Shown here: piece by piece, positions 13,308 to 21,136 of the stretch
Layout of the letters: every line of letters starts with the position of its first letter
Position numbering within the stretch: the first letter of the stretch is position 1
Source: a virus
IMG/VR virus record: IMGVR_UViG_3300013128_000029
Location: 1-27,685 of that record
Length of the DNA stretch: 27,685 nucleotides
Strand: one strand, 5' to 3'
Position numbers and translations under genes: made by a program
Notes under the pieces: generated by a model
Told to the model about the DNA's origin: nothing
Database searches by the model: none
What the model saw: only the letters and a program-made list of their open reading frames with translations

Positions 13308-14421
13308 GCGAGACGTGTTGATTCCACCGCCCCACAAACTTCCCGCAAACGCCTACGAAACATTCCGGCAGCGAAAGCATCTACCATACGTCACGACAGG
13401 CAGTCCGAAATTGGATACCTACTTGGGCGGGGGGTTCAGGTGCAGCGGCGTGTACGTCCTCTCGGGCGGCCCCGGTGCAGGTAAGACCACAAAGACATTG
13501 GACTTTGCCGAAGGCGCGATGCAAGCGGGTTGGCCTGTCATCTACATGTCCGGTGAGCTGTCGCCCGACCTTCTGTTAGCACGCATGGCCAGCAAGCGAC
13601 TTGGCTTGTCATGGCTCGACGTGGTGGACATGCAGGCCGACCATCCCCAGTTGCCCTACTACGATGCGTTCGCCAAGAACCTCGGAGATCATCTCTGGAT
13701 CCTCGACCCCGAACAAACACAGAGCTACCCCGAGTACGTGAACAACGTGCGCTGGCACCTCAACAACAAGTACGGCTTCACAGTGCCAGTGTTGCTCATC
13801 GCAGACTACATCCAGGACATTGCGCAACCGCGCACCACGCGGCGTGGTGTGGAATTGCGAAACGCCGTTGCTGATCTCTCGCGCGAATGGCGATTGTTCG
13901 CACAAGACCAACAGTGCCCAATGCTGATTGTGTCCTCGACGGGTCGTCAGTTCTATTCGCAGAACGAAGAAGACTCGGATGCAACACTTCTCGCCTCCGC
14001 AAAAGAGGCAGGTGAAGTTGAGTACAACGCCTTCTCCGTCATGTACCTGCGACGCCGCACGTACGGCGCTTTCAAGTTCACAGAGTTGGTCGTTGCCAAG
14101 AACCGCTTTGGTGAGAACCCCGTCTCGGTGTTGTATGAAACCAACCCGGTCTCGGGCGAGAGCCACGAGTCCACGATGTCAATGGACCTTGTGAAGTCCG
14201 GGGAAGTGACGATGAAAGTCTACGAGCTGATCAAGCACAACCCTGGCAAGTACAACAAGGCCGCCGTGATCGCCAAGATAACCAAGTTGAAGTTCACCGA
14301 CGTAGCCTCCGCGCTCGACATGTTGATTGTCGGAATGGGACCGTATCAGGTCAAGGCAAGCGGCGGCGAGAACGGCGGTTACGTCGTGGCGGACGGCGGC
14401 CCGGGCATGGCCATCGGTTAG
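13306..14421 (+). CDS. DnaB-type replicative helicase (RecA-like domain with C-terminal winged helix)
   Basis: Predicted 5'-3' replicative helicase, or a RadA/DnaB-like ATPase. Walker A is SGGPGAGKTT (53-62), followed by YMSGELSPDLL (80-90). Walker B is LLIADYIQDI (163-172, Asp167), SSTGRQFYSQ (210-219) matches the DnaB sensor region, and VVAKNRFGENP (262-272) is the DnaB arginine-finger region. The usual DnaB N-terminal primase-interaction domain is missing. About residues 305-345 (YELIKHNPGKYNKAAVIAK) look like a winged-helix domain. It is the only plus-strand replication gene in this block. The start is uncertain: TTG 13306 or GTG 13315, neither with a ribosome site. The stop overlaps that of a small converging gene. 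Confidence 0.85.
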   Translation: MRDVLIPPPHKLPANAYETFRQRKHLPYVTTGSPKLDTYLGGGFRCSGVYVLSGGPGAGKTTKTLDFAEGAMQAGWPVIYMSGELSPDLLLARMASKRLGLSWLDVVDMQADHPQLPYYDAFAKNLGDHLWILDPEQTQSYPEYVNNVRWHLNNKYGFTVPVLLIADYIQDIAQPRTTRRGVELRNAVADLSREWRLFAQDQQCPMLIVSSTGRQFYSQNEEDSDATLLASAKEAGEVEYNAFSVMYLRRRTYGAFKFTELVVAKNRFGENPVSVLYETNPVSGESHESTMSMDLVKSGEVTMKVYELIKHNPGKYNKAAVIAKITKLKFTDVASALDMLIVGMGPYQVKASGGENGGYVVADGGPGMAIG

Positions 14422-14612
14422 GCCCGAGCGGCCTTCCAGCATTCAGGCTTCGTGCTCAACACACAAGTGCTGACGAACGCTTTGTTCACCAGCACCAGTG
14501 CAATCCAGCGTCCCAACTCGTCCTGTTGGACAAGGGTCACCTTGCACTTCGGGTCGTCACACGCTTGAAGAACTTGAGAGGGCTTGAGGTTGTTCCATTG
14601 TGCTTCGGTCAT
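14418..14612 (-). CDS. Small protein of unknown function (64 aa)
   Basis: I do not recognise it. It is probably real, because the ATG has AAAGGA nine bases upstream and the gene begins three bases after the stop of the preceding small gene. A CDDPKC pair in the first third and two further cysteines (STCVLSTKPEC) could bind a metal ion. The middle (GRWIALVLVNKAFVS) looks like a beta strand pair. Its stop overlaps the converging helicase gene by 4 bases. Confidence 0.6.
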   Translation of the reverse strand: MTEAQWNNLKPSQVLQACDDPKCKVTLVQQDELGRWIALVLVNKAFVSTCVLSTKPECWKAARA

Positions 14613-14615
14613 TGT

Positions 14616-14825
14616 TCAGGGTCCTTTGGGTTTGTGTTTGGTTTCTAGGCGCGGGTAAACCTTGGGAAACATCTCCCGGGCTCCGCATAGGTTACATTTA
14701 TGGGGATGGCGCGTGTGTGGATTCGGCCATTCAATGGAAACGTTTGACAGCGGGAAGAACTGCCCACCGCAATCGCAGCGGGCACGAACCTCGTACGTGA
14801 CCATTTCAACTTCTTCTTCTCTCAT
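14616..14825 (-). CDS. Small zinc-ribbon-like protein (69 aa)
   Basis: Two cysteine pairs, RCDCGG and HKCNLCGA, separated by about 25 residues, suggest a single zinc ribbon of the kind found in many small phage proteins. The start is ATG 14825, overlapping the stop of the deoxyribosyltransferase gene (ATGA). A second ATG seven codons later follows AGAAGAAG and could be the true start. The function is unknown; binding to nucleic acid or to a host protein would be typical guesses. Confidence 0.65.
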   Translation of the reverse strand: MREEEVEMVTYEVRARCDCGGQFFPLSNVSIEWPNPHTRHPHKCNLCGAREMFPKVYPRLETKHKPKGP

Positions 14826-15322
14826 GGCACCGTCTGGGTATTACGGGTGGGTTCCAGAACCCTACGTCTAGCATGCTGCCCAACAATACGATCCAACCAC
14901 TGTGTGGTGAACGGCCCGTAGTGGATTTCCACGTTGGGATGGTGGTGGAACACGCAAGGATACGCGGGTGAGCTTGTGGGTCCATAGGGTTCTTCTGATT
15001 GCTCGGCAAACAAGAACACAGGTCTGTTGCACGCGAGTGCTGCCCCAAGCTCTACGTGCGTGCCACGCCCACCCGGAGCCAGCAGAAGGAGGAAGTCGGC
15101 GGACTTCACCCCGTCCAATTCCTGCTGACTGATCTCGCGCGCCTGCTCTTTGAACTCGTGCGTGAGCGACCCGTTCAAGAGCAGCCTGGAAAGGGGCGGG
15201 AACGTCGTCCAGTCAAACGTGCAACGCCAGTTGTACGTCTTCTCCAGGTGCTGGATCCACTGATGCACGATGTGATGATTCTGTAGCTTTGATGCGATGT
15301 AGAAACTGAGTATTGGTTCCAT
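14822..15322 (-). CDS. Nucleoside 2-deoxyribosyltransferase-like protein
   Basis: Resembles enzymes that exchange or remove the base of 2'-deoxynucleosides or their monophosphates. SFYIASKLQN (6-15) is the opening strand with the substrate loop, and CTFDW (34-38) is the usual second strand. KSADFLLLLAPGGRGTHVEL (73-92) contains the GTHVELG motif, with Glu91 as the probable nucleophile, followed by GAALACNRPVFLF. The 166-residue length fits the family. It sits just downstream of the UvrD helicase gene, with four bases between the UvrD stop and its start region, and overlaps the small zinc-ribbon gene. In a phage it may recycle bases, clear dUMP-like compounds or act on NAD-like signals, since the fold is shared with such enzymes. 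I favour nucleotide salvage. Confidence 0.78.
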   Translation of the reverse strand: MEPILSFYIASKLQNHHIVHQWIQHLEKTYNWRCTFDWTTFPPLSRLLLNGSLTHEFKEQAREISQQELDGVKSADFLLLLAPGGRGTHVELGAALACNRPVFLFAEQSEEPYGPTSSPAYPCVFHHHPNVEIHYGPFTTQWLDRIVGQHARRRVLEPTRNTQTVP

Positions 15323-15326
15323 GGTT

Positions 15327-18300
15327 TCACTTCACGATTTTGACAGGGAGCTTGGCTTTGTTGAAGAACGATGAGGGCTTCCCCACGATCGGACCTCGGG
15401 GGGTGACAATCTTCTCAACGCATGAGGCTTCAAAGCATTTCTTTGCACGTGTCATGCAAACATAGGCCAGCCGAAGTTCTTCCCCCGGGTCCGGGTTGTA
15501 CTGGTGCGGGAGGATGCCTTCGTTCCACCCAACACCGAACACGCGTTCCCATTCCAGCCCCTTCGAGTTGCACCCATCGAACCCGTTCTGGAGGAAGCGG
15601 CCTGTGTCTGGCACCTCGATGCACATCGCAGGACCCTTCGTTGGTTCGATAGACACGATGCGATCGTGATGGAAGTTCAGCTCTTCCAAGAGTCCAACTT
15701 TCAAGGCAACGGCACGGGTGACGTATCCGTTGGCCAGCCCGCTCTCTCGTTCGTACCGCCATTCTTCGCGCGGCCACGTTTTTGCGACAGCCTCTGCCAC
15801 TGGCACCAAATTGTAGGTGTCTTCGACATGCTTGAGGTTCGCGAACCGCATGCTCGTGAACTGGTCTGTGAACTCCATGAACTTCAACCAGTTCACGATC
15901 TGTCCTGGGTTGATGGAGATTGTCCACGCGCCTTTCAAGATTGAGCAGGTGGTGATGACATTCGTGCGCAACAGCATTGTTTGCACGACTCGTGCGACAG
16001 TCTCACTCGGGGCTTTCCAACGCACAGATGCAACCCCGCTGTCTCGATGGAGGATGTACGCGTCCCCCATCAAGTAGGACAAGAATGCTTTCTGCATTAG
16101 CAGCGGCGCAGTGAGTACGCTCGGCGGTACTGTTCGTTGCTGCACCCCGGCCAGATCCCGCATCCACGTAGCGATCGTGGATGAGCGCAGGGTGAAGGTC
16201 CAAGGACTCGAAACATTTTTCGGAAACTCGTCGTCGCGCTGCGGGAACACACAACCAAAAACGTCGCGGACCAACGCGCGTGTGTGGTTCAACGCTTCCA
16301 GTGACGGTAGCTCAAAGATAACCGAGTCACGCGTCAGACTTCCAAATGCCAGGTAGTACCCCAGGAACTTTGCAAACTCCAACGTCATCGTCGCAGGCAT
16401 CTTGCCCTTCACACCTTCGGGGTTTTGAAGGGCAGGCTGCTCGTGCAACTGCGGCGTGTGTTGTGGCTCCATGGTTGGCCCCAGCTTCAACCGAAGGAAC
16501 ATGTCCGGCGTGAGGTCCTTCGCCTCCACTTCTTCGTACGCGTTGTTCTGGGGGACCCAGGCAACCATCCGGTGATCCGTTGTCACGTTGATGGTGTACC
16601 CGTTCTTCGTCTGGATGCGCAACATGTCGCGCTCTTCGTAGGCGACCTTGTTGCCGAACCCAGCGATGCCGTCCCCGTGGGCGATGTGCCCCGCATCCGG
16701 CAGTTCCTTGATGGGGATCAACCCCCATTCAGATTCCACCAACGTGTCGGGGCTCACGCACTTGTGAATCGTGGACAGCACAACAGCGTTGGCGTCTCGC
16801 TTGCCGCGCATCGCTTCCATCTCCGCAGTGGTTTTGTTGATGTACACCAGCAACTCTGCGGTGGAGTCGAAGTTCTCGGCAATGCTGATGAGCTTGAAGA
16901 TGTTGGCAGCTTTGCCTCCATCGGGGTCCGGTGTATCGCTGCCGTCGTGTTCCTTGATGAACGTGTCGTAATGCGTATCCTCGACAACGAACTCCAGAAT
17001 TTTTGCTGGTTTATCACCGCGCGAAATCATCTTGTTGGCTGTCGTCAGCGTCTTGTAGAACGCGGCATACTTGGTGCGCTGGCCCTTACCCAATTCAACT
17101 TTGCCCAACGCATCCAACAGGGCGACTCCGTTTTCCCGGGCGTACTGTTCCGCAGCACCTATGACTTTGTTGCCGATGTACCGGAACGGCGCGAGCAATG
17201 CGCGGCGCAACTCCGACCCATCGGGATCTTGCAGCGACGCGACCCGCAAGTAAGCCAGCAGGTCTCGAACTTCTTTGCGAATGTAGAACGTCGCACCCGA
17301 CCAAACAACGTACGGGATCTTGGCATGAAGCAACGCCTCTTCGATGGTCGGCATCAGAGACGTGACACGGTAGAGGATTGCGATTTCCTTGGGGGGCACC
17401 CCAGCATCCAAGGCTTTCTGAATCTTGCCAGCGATCGCCAAGGCTTCTTTCTCAGGCGATGCGTACTGAATGCCCACCACAGACGCGGGATCAGACTGAG
17501 CGTCCTTGTGCGGCAGGGTTGGCCCGGTTACGTTCCACGTCTCACCCGCAGTCAGGTTCGTCGCGTGCTTGCAGACTTCTTGTGTCGATCGGTAGTTCAC
17601 CGGCAACACCAGTTTCTCGTACGTGTTTGCGTGCTGGACGAACTCTTCGGGGAGCGCCCCTCGCCAGCGATACAGCGATTGACAGATGTCACCGACGTGC
17701 ATGATGTTTTTGCACGTCTCACTCAAGATGCCGACAACAGCGTTCTGCACAGCGGACGAATCCTGTGCTTCGTCAACAATCACGTATTCGTAGCGCGCCG
17801 CCCACAACAACCGGGCCGAAGGGTCATGCAACAGGAACAAGTACGCCAGGACCAGCATGTCGTCGTAGTCCATCAGGCGGTTGGCTGCACGGAAGAGTTC
17901 GAGCTTGCGGTACACCGCAACGTAGCTGGGCGCCAACCAATGCTTTTGCACGTTCTTGCGGAAGAACGCCAGAATTGCCGGAGTCGGTTGAACCTGTTGC
18001 TCTGCGTGGAACGACAAGCCTTGCGCCTTGGCCAACCGGAACACGGTTTGCGCTTCGTTGAAGTCCAGACCCTGGTCCCGAAAGTCTTTCTCGATCGTGT
18101 CCTTGACGAAAAAGTTCAGCTTGGACTCGGCCAGTTCCAAAGCAGGGCCGCCAAACTTGCCGCTCAAGTCGGTCTGCAAAATTTCCCAGCAAAGAGAATG
18201 CAGAGTTCCGATGCGAACGTTGGACAGCCCAAGCAATGCTGCACGGGTTGTCATTTCCTGTGCAGCATCACGTGAGAATGTGAACGCCCCGATGCGCTCG

Positions 18301-18503
18301 GGTGGTACGCCCGAGGCAACGAGGTTTTCAATCCTCAGAACGACGGTGAGCGTCTTGCCCGAGCCCGCCGTAGCCGCTAAAACGAAGCGGCCTGACCCGG
18401 CGAGGGCGGCTTTCTTCTGGTGTGGGTTCAGGCTGTTCCACAACGCGTGGCTGTACGGGCTTTTGTTCGACGGCAATGTCTTGGTACCTTGTGCGATGGG
18501 CAT
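15327..18503 (-). CDS. UvrD/Rep-type helicase precursor containing an intein
   Basis: Superfamily 1 helicase, 1058 residues, of which 398 are an intein (582-979); the spliced protein would have 660. Helicase motifs: LNPHQKKAA (25-33), AATAGSGKT (43-51), VIVDEAQDSS (241-250), MHVGDICQSLYRWRG (268-282), LPVNYRS (300-306), motif V STIHK/SKGLEW split by the intein, and LRLAYVCMTRAKK (1010-1022). It probably unwinds DNA in repair or recombination with the neighbouring nuclease and ATPases. The ATG at 18503 lies within the previous helicase gene (176-base overlap) and has no clear ribosome site, so translational coupling is likely. The conserved part begins near residue 23. Confidence 0.92.
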   Translation of the reverse strand: MPIAQGTKTLPSNKSPYSHALWNSLNPHQKKAALAGSGRFVLAATAGSGKTLTVVLRIENLVASGVPPERIGAFTFSRDAAQEMTTRAALLGLSNVRIGTLHSLCWEILQTDLSGKFGGPALELAESKLNFFVKDTIEKDFRDQGLDFNEAQTVFRLAKAQGLSFHAEQQVQPTPAILAFFRKNVQKHWLAPSYVAVYRKLELFRAANRLMDYDDMLVLAYLFLLHDPSARLLWAARYEYVIVDEAQDSSAVQNAVVGILSETCKNIMHVGDICQSLYRWRGALPEEFVQHANTYEKLVLPVNYRSTQEVCKHATNLTAGETWNVTGPTLPHKDAQSDPASVVGIQYASPEKEALAIAGKIQKALDAGVPPKEIAILYRVTSLMPTIEEALLHAKIPYVVWSGATFYIRKEVRDLLAYLRVASLQDPDGSELRRALLAPFRYIGNKVIGAAEQYARENGVALLDALGKVELGKGQRTKYAAFYKTLTTANKMISRGDKPAKILEFVVEDTHYDTFIKEHDGSDTPDPDGGKAANIFKLISIAENFDSTAELLVYINKTTAEMEAMRGKRDANAVVLSTIHKCVSPDTLVESEWGLIPIKELPDAGHIAHGDGIAGFGNKVAYEERDMLRIQTKNGYTINVTTDHRMVAWVPQNNAYEEVEAKDLTPDMFLRLKLGPTMEPQHTPQLHEQPALQNPEGVKGKMPATMTLEFAKFLGYYLAFGSLTRDSVIFELPSLEALNHTRALVRDVFGCVFPQRDDEFPKNVSSPWTFTLRSSTIATWMRDLAGVQQRTVPPSVLTAPLLMQKAFLSYLMGDAYILHRDSGVASVRWKAPSETVARVVQTMLLRTNVITTCSILKGAWTISINPGQIVNWLKFMEFTDQFTSMRFANLKHVEDTYNLVPVAEAVAKTWPREEWRYERESGLANGYVTRAVALKVGLLEELNFHHDRIVSIEPTKGPAMCIEVPDTGRFLQNGFDGCNSKGLEWERVFGVGWNEGILPHQYNPDPGEELRLAYVCMTRAKKCFEASCVEKIVTPRGPIVGKPSSFFNKAKLPVKIVK
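15567..16760 (-). mobile_element. Intein (398 aa) in motif V of the UvrD-type helicase
   Basis: The intein begins at Cys582 (CVSPDTLVES, block A) and ends at Asn979, followed by Ser980. Block B is NVTTDHRMV. Blocks F and G are AMCIEVPDTGRFLQNG and FDGCN/S. Joining the flanks restores STIHKSKGLEW, a perfect SF1 helicase motif. The penultimate residue is Cys978 instead of the usual His. The middle holds two degraded LAGLIDADG helices: FLGYYLAFGSL (713-723), which lacks the catalytic Asp, and FLSYLMGDAYI (807-817), which keeps one Asp. Homing activity is therefore doubtful, while splicing residues at both ends look largely intact. The insertion site is a strongly conserved motif, as is typical for inteins. 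Confidence 0.93.
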
Positions 18504-19956
18504 AGATGGAAAACAGGAGCAGGATCGGCCAGACGTACTTGATCAGCATCAGGCAACGCCACACGTCCACGAACGGCTGGAGTCCAGGAACGTGCGCGAC
18601 GTAAAAGTCCAACGTAGACATGGGCAGTTCCAACTCTGGTGCAGGGAACGGATCAGCTACGTTAAAACCTTCGGACTGATACGCAGCATGCCTTTCATAC
18701 GTGTGCTTTGCAAGCGCGCTGATGCCGTAATCTGCAACGTCGAACACCGTTCCACTGGCCTTGCCCGAAGCAAGGCGCGTCAGACGACCTGGGCGTTGCA
18801 AACCATCGATCCAACTTTGCCCGCCAGCACCAATGACAGCAGAACGAAATTCTGAGGCATCAATGCCTTCGTTGAACACGGATGTTGCGACGACGTAGTC
18901 AACCGCTTTCGCGTTTACCGCAGCGACAATTGCATCACGTTGTTCTTTCGAGGTGTCACCGTCTACGCAGACAACACGCTTGCCCGGACACGCCATTTTC
19001 AATTCGTTGGCCAACGTGAGCGCATGATTCTTTCGTTTCACGAAGAGCAACGCTGGCGTTTCGCACCTTGTTATCGTGTTCACCAGCAGCGCATTGCGTT
19101 CATCGTTCTCGACGATGTGTCGTTCGTAGAACGCCGACCAGTTGCGCGGGGAAACACCCTGCCGGTGATGCTCACACTGAACCCACTGAATGTTGAGCGG
19201 TGTGATGCTGCCTTCAGCAATGAGTTCCTGGGCTTTGATCTCGTAGATGATTTCACCGAGAAGGCCCATGGTGATGACATCGCGCTTGTCGCTGCGATTG
19301 AACGGGGTCGCACTCAACCCAATGCGCCAACAAGCGTTGGTCGCAGAGAGGATGCACTGGTACGCCGACTTCGTTGCAGCACGGTGACACTCATCCACGA
19401 GCACGCCTTCGGCTGTGGCCAACCACTCCATCGCCTGGGGGTTGTTGAGCAACTGGTCGTACGTCGCACACAGGATGCGGCCATTCCAATCCGTTGCTGC
19501 ACCTGCCAGTTCGATGACGGGTTCTTCCAACCGCTCGCGAAACGACTTCGCCGCAGCACGCACCACATCAGGCTTGTGCACCAGGAACACCCAACGAACC
19601 TGAGCAGCAGACATGAGCCCGGCAGCAACGATCGTTTTTCCCGAGCCGGTCGTCGCCTTGATGATTCCTTGGCGGCCTTGAAACGCACGCACCACGGCAA
19701 CCATCTGGTAGTCGCGCACCCATCCCGGCAACACGCCTTGTGTCTTTGAGGCCGCGTGGCGCGCGTCAACCACAGTAGCGCCGGTCACCCTGGCGATCTC
19801 TGCGTGGAGCCCGGTCAGCACATCCCCGTTGGCGTTGGTCAACGGAAGTGATTGATCTTCCCACGTCGAAATCCAAGTCTGAATCAGTTGGTCAACCTGA
19901 GTACGGTCGCCGGAAATTGAGGTCCAGTCATGGCGGACAGTGAGAGTTGTGGTCAT
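18328..19956 (-). CDS. UvsW/XPB-like superfamily 2 helicase with a hydrophobic C-terminal segment
   Basis: SF2 ATPase, 542 residues. VLPGWVRDYQMVAVVRA (75-91) precedes Walker A ATTGSGKT (101-108). Motif II is DECH (188-191), LSATPF (214-219) is motif III, and LQRPGRLTR (386-394) is motif VI. The order resembles phage T4 UvsW and XPB-type enzymes, which migrate branches and reverse forks. After the core, residues about 466-484 (WRCLMLIKYVWPILLLFSIY) form a hydrophobic stretch long enough to span a membrane, which is odd for a helicase. The final 58 residues, Pro/Arg-rich, are encoded in a 176-base overlap with the UvrD gene in another frame. Its start overlaps the stop of the preceding gene by 4 bases. 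Confidence 0.87.
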   Translation of the reverse strand: MTTTLTVRHDWTSISGDRTQVDQLIQTWISTWEDQSLPLTNANGDVLTGLHAEIARVTGATVVDARHAASKTQGVLPGWVRDYQMVAVVRAFQGRQGIIKATTGSGKTIVAAGLMSAAQVRWVFLVHKPDVVRAAAKSFRERLEEPVIELAGAATDWNGRILCATYDQLLNNPQAMEWLATAEGVLVDECHRAATKSAYQCILSATNACWRIGLSATPFNRSDKRDVITMGLLGEIIYEIKAQELIAEGSITPLNIQWVQCEHHRQGVSPRNWSAFYERHIVENDERNALLVNTITRCETPALLFVKRKNHALTLANELKMACPGKRVVCVDGDTSKEQRDAIVAAVNAKAVDYVVATSVFNEGIDASEFRSAVIGAGGQSWIDGLQRPGRLTRLASGKASGTVFDVADYGISALAKHTYERHAAYQSEGFNVADPFPAPELELPMSTLDFYVAHVPGLQPFVDVWRCLMLIKYVWPILLLFSIYAHRTRYQDIAVEQKPVQPRVVEQPEPTPEESRPRRVRPLRFSGYGGLGQDAHRRSED

Positions 19957-20297
19957 ACGTTTGGTTTCCCTACCTTTGAGCGAGCGATATTGGTTTCAGG
20001 AGCATCAGCCGCCATGGCGGCGTTCATCGTGCGTGCGTGTTCCCAGGCTTCGAGTGCGGTCGCGGGCAACTGAAAGACATCAGCGGCACCGTCATGATTG
20101 AACGCTGCCCGCGCAGCTTCCCAGTTGACCCAGGATGTGGCGTTCACAGTGGTGATGTCCTGGGGCGACAGGTGCTTCCGCATCCACCGGAGCGGAGTTG
20201 AAACTGCGCCCCACCGGAAGAGGATCTGTAGAACGAACAGTCGGATGTACCCTTGGCCCGCCATGAAGGCGTCCATGTTCTTTGAAATTCGTGGCAT
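19953..20297 (-). CDS. Unknown protein (114 aa), first gene of the minus-strand helicase unit
   Basis: Not recognised. The N-terminal third is hydrophobic and aromatic (MAGQGYIRLFVLQILFRWGAV, with one possible membrane or buried helix at about 15-33). It is followed by a basic patch (RWMRKHL) and an Ala-rich helical tail. There is no ribosome site of normal spacing (AAGG is 13 bases away). A promoter on this strand has its -10 box ending seven bases before ATG 20297, so the transcript may be leaderless. The stop overlaps the helicase start, suggesting coupled translation. Confidence 0.6.
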   Translation of the reverse strand: MPRISKNMDAFMAGQGYIRLFVLQILFRWGAVSTPLRWMRKHLSPQDITTVNATSWVNWEAARAAFNHDGAADVFQLPATALEAWEHARTMNAAMAADAPETNIARSKVGKPNV

Positions 20298-20304
20298 GTT
20301 GTCT

Positions 20305-20334
20305 ATTCAACCTTATCATTGCTATTGTTGTCAA
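20305..20334 (-). promoter_or_regulatory. Promoter for the 114-aa protein and the helicase unit
   Basis: On the minus strand a perfect TTGACA (20329-20334) is followed after 18 bases by TTGAAT (20305-20310, 4 of 6 matches to the -10 consensus). The start codon is seven bases further, at about the expected transcription start. It shares the 89-base gap with the terminase promoter on the other strand. Confidence 0.48.
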
Positions 20335-20352
20335 CTGGGCTGAACTGTTTCT

Positions 20353-20380
20353 TTAACTACTTGTGTAGGCGTGTTATGCT
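20353..20380 (+). promoter_or_regulatory. Promoter for the terminase genes
   Basis: TTAACT (20353-20358) and TATGCT (20375-20380) are 16 bases apart, each with four or more matches to consensus. The -10 box ends six bases before ATG 20387, which has no usable ribosome site, so transcription would start at or very near the start codon. Confidence 0.48.
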
Positions 20381-20386
20381 ACGGAA

Positions 20387-21136
20387 ATGTCGAATCGCAA
20401 AATGTCCGCGGACGTTTACGCCAAGATGGTCCGGGCGTTCATGGACAATCGGAACGCCACACCCGCCATGATTGCGGAAATCGCGGGCGTCAACCGCAAG
20501 CAAGTCCACATTGCGCTGAAATCTGGCTGGCCATCTCTCGGTTTGCCCCCACTCGGGGATGCCGTCGCGGCCATGGCCAACCCGGAGCAGGTCCATGAGA
20601 TGATGGCCGCCCTCATCGACCAGCAGAAGCAGGTCTTCGCGTCCATGTTCGGGAAAGTACCTGACGCCCCAGCTGACCCGGCGCAGACGCCCGCCAAAAC
20701 AATCAAGCAGATCAGCAACCAGGCGCGGAAGGAAGCGACAGTCCGCGCCGCCGAACATGGGATGGCTGCCCGGATGTCACTGGCCAACGCGGGGAAAACA
20801 GCGGCAGCGGTGGGTGAGGTTGCCGACTGGGCTTTGGCGCAGATCGCATCCGGGAACTTCGAGTTCCCAGAAACGCTCCGCATCGAACACTTGATCATGC
20901 TGGCAAAGGCGACCGACATCACGAACAGCGCCTTGTTCAAGGCGCTGCAAACCGAGAAGCTGACAAACGGGGAACCCACCGACGTGGGCAACCACCAGAT
21001 CCTCGTCCTCATGCAGAGTGCCAGCCCTGAACAGCTCAAGCACATCGCTGCAACCGGGAACCTCCCTCACGACCTGATGTCGGGCGGGGGTCCAGCCGGG
21101 AAGAACGTCATTGAAGCAACCGCGAAATCCAAATGA
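20387..21136 (+). CDS. Terminase small subunit (putative)
   Basis: Role: recognises phage DNA for packaging. The assignment rests mainly on its position, ending in an ATGA overlap with the large terminase gene. It is supported by an N-terminal DNA-binding-type helix-turn-helix (about 25-48, ATPAMIAEIAGVNRKQVHIA) and a long helical middle that could form the usual ring oligomer. The protein is 249 residues, within the range of phage small terminases. Residues 80-110 are Pro/Ala-rich and probably a linker. ATG 20387 lacks a ribosome site; Met6 is an alternative start that also lacks one. A small regulatory protein with a helix-turn-helix is the alternative reading. Confidence 0.65.
   Translation: MSNRKMSADVYAKMVRAFMDNRNATPAMIAEIAGVNRKQVHIALKSGWPSLGLPPLGDAVAAMANPEQVHEMMAALIDQQKQVFASMFGKVPDAPADPAQTPAKTIKQISNQARKEATVRAAEHGMAARMSLANAGKTAAAVGEVADWALAQIASGNFEFPETLRIEHLIMLAKATDITNSALFKALQTEKLTNGEPTDVGNHQILVLMQSASPEQLKHIAATGNLPHDLMSGGGPAGKNVIEATAKSK

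Noticed and set aside
15567-16760. Class 3 intein (Trp-Cys-Thr type)
   Set aside because: A Cys is present in block F, but the intein starts with Cys, there is no Trp two residues after the block B His, and the residue after the intein is Ser. A class 1 mechanism fits better.
16425-18275. A 616-codon open frame on the plus strand
   Set aside because: It lies fully antisense to the UvrD-type helicase, whose motifs are unmistakable. Its translation is rich in Arg, Val and His without any recognisable motif, as expected from the opposite frame of a GC-rich gene.
18940-19749. A 269-codon plus-strand frame
   Set aside because: It is antisense to the SF2 helicase core; composition and lack of motifs mark it as a shadow.
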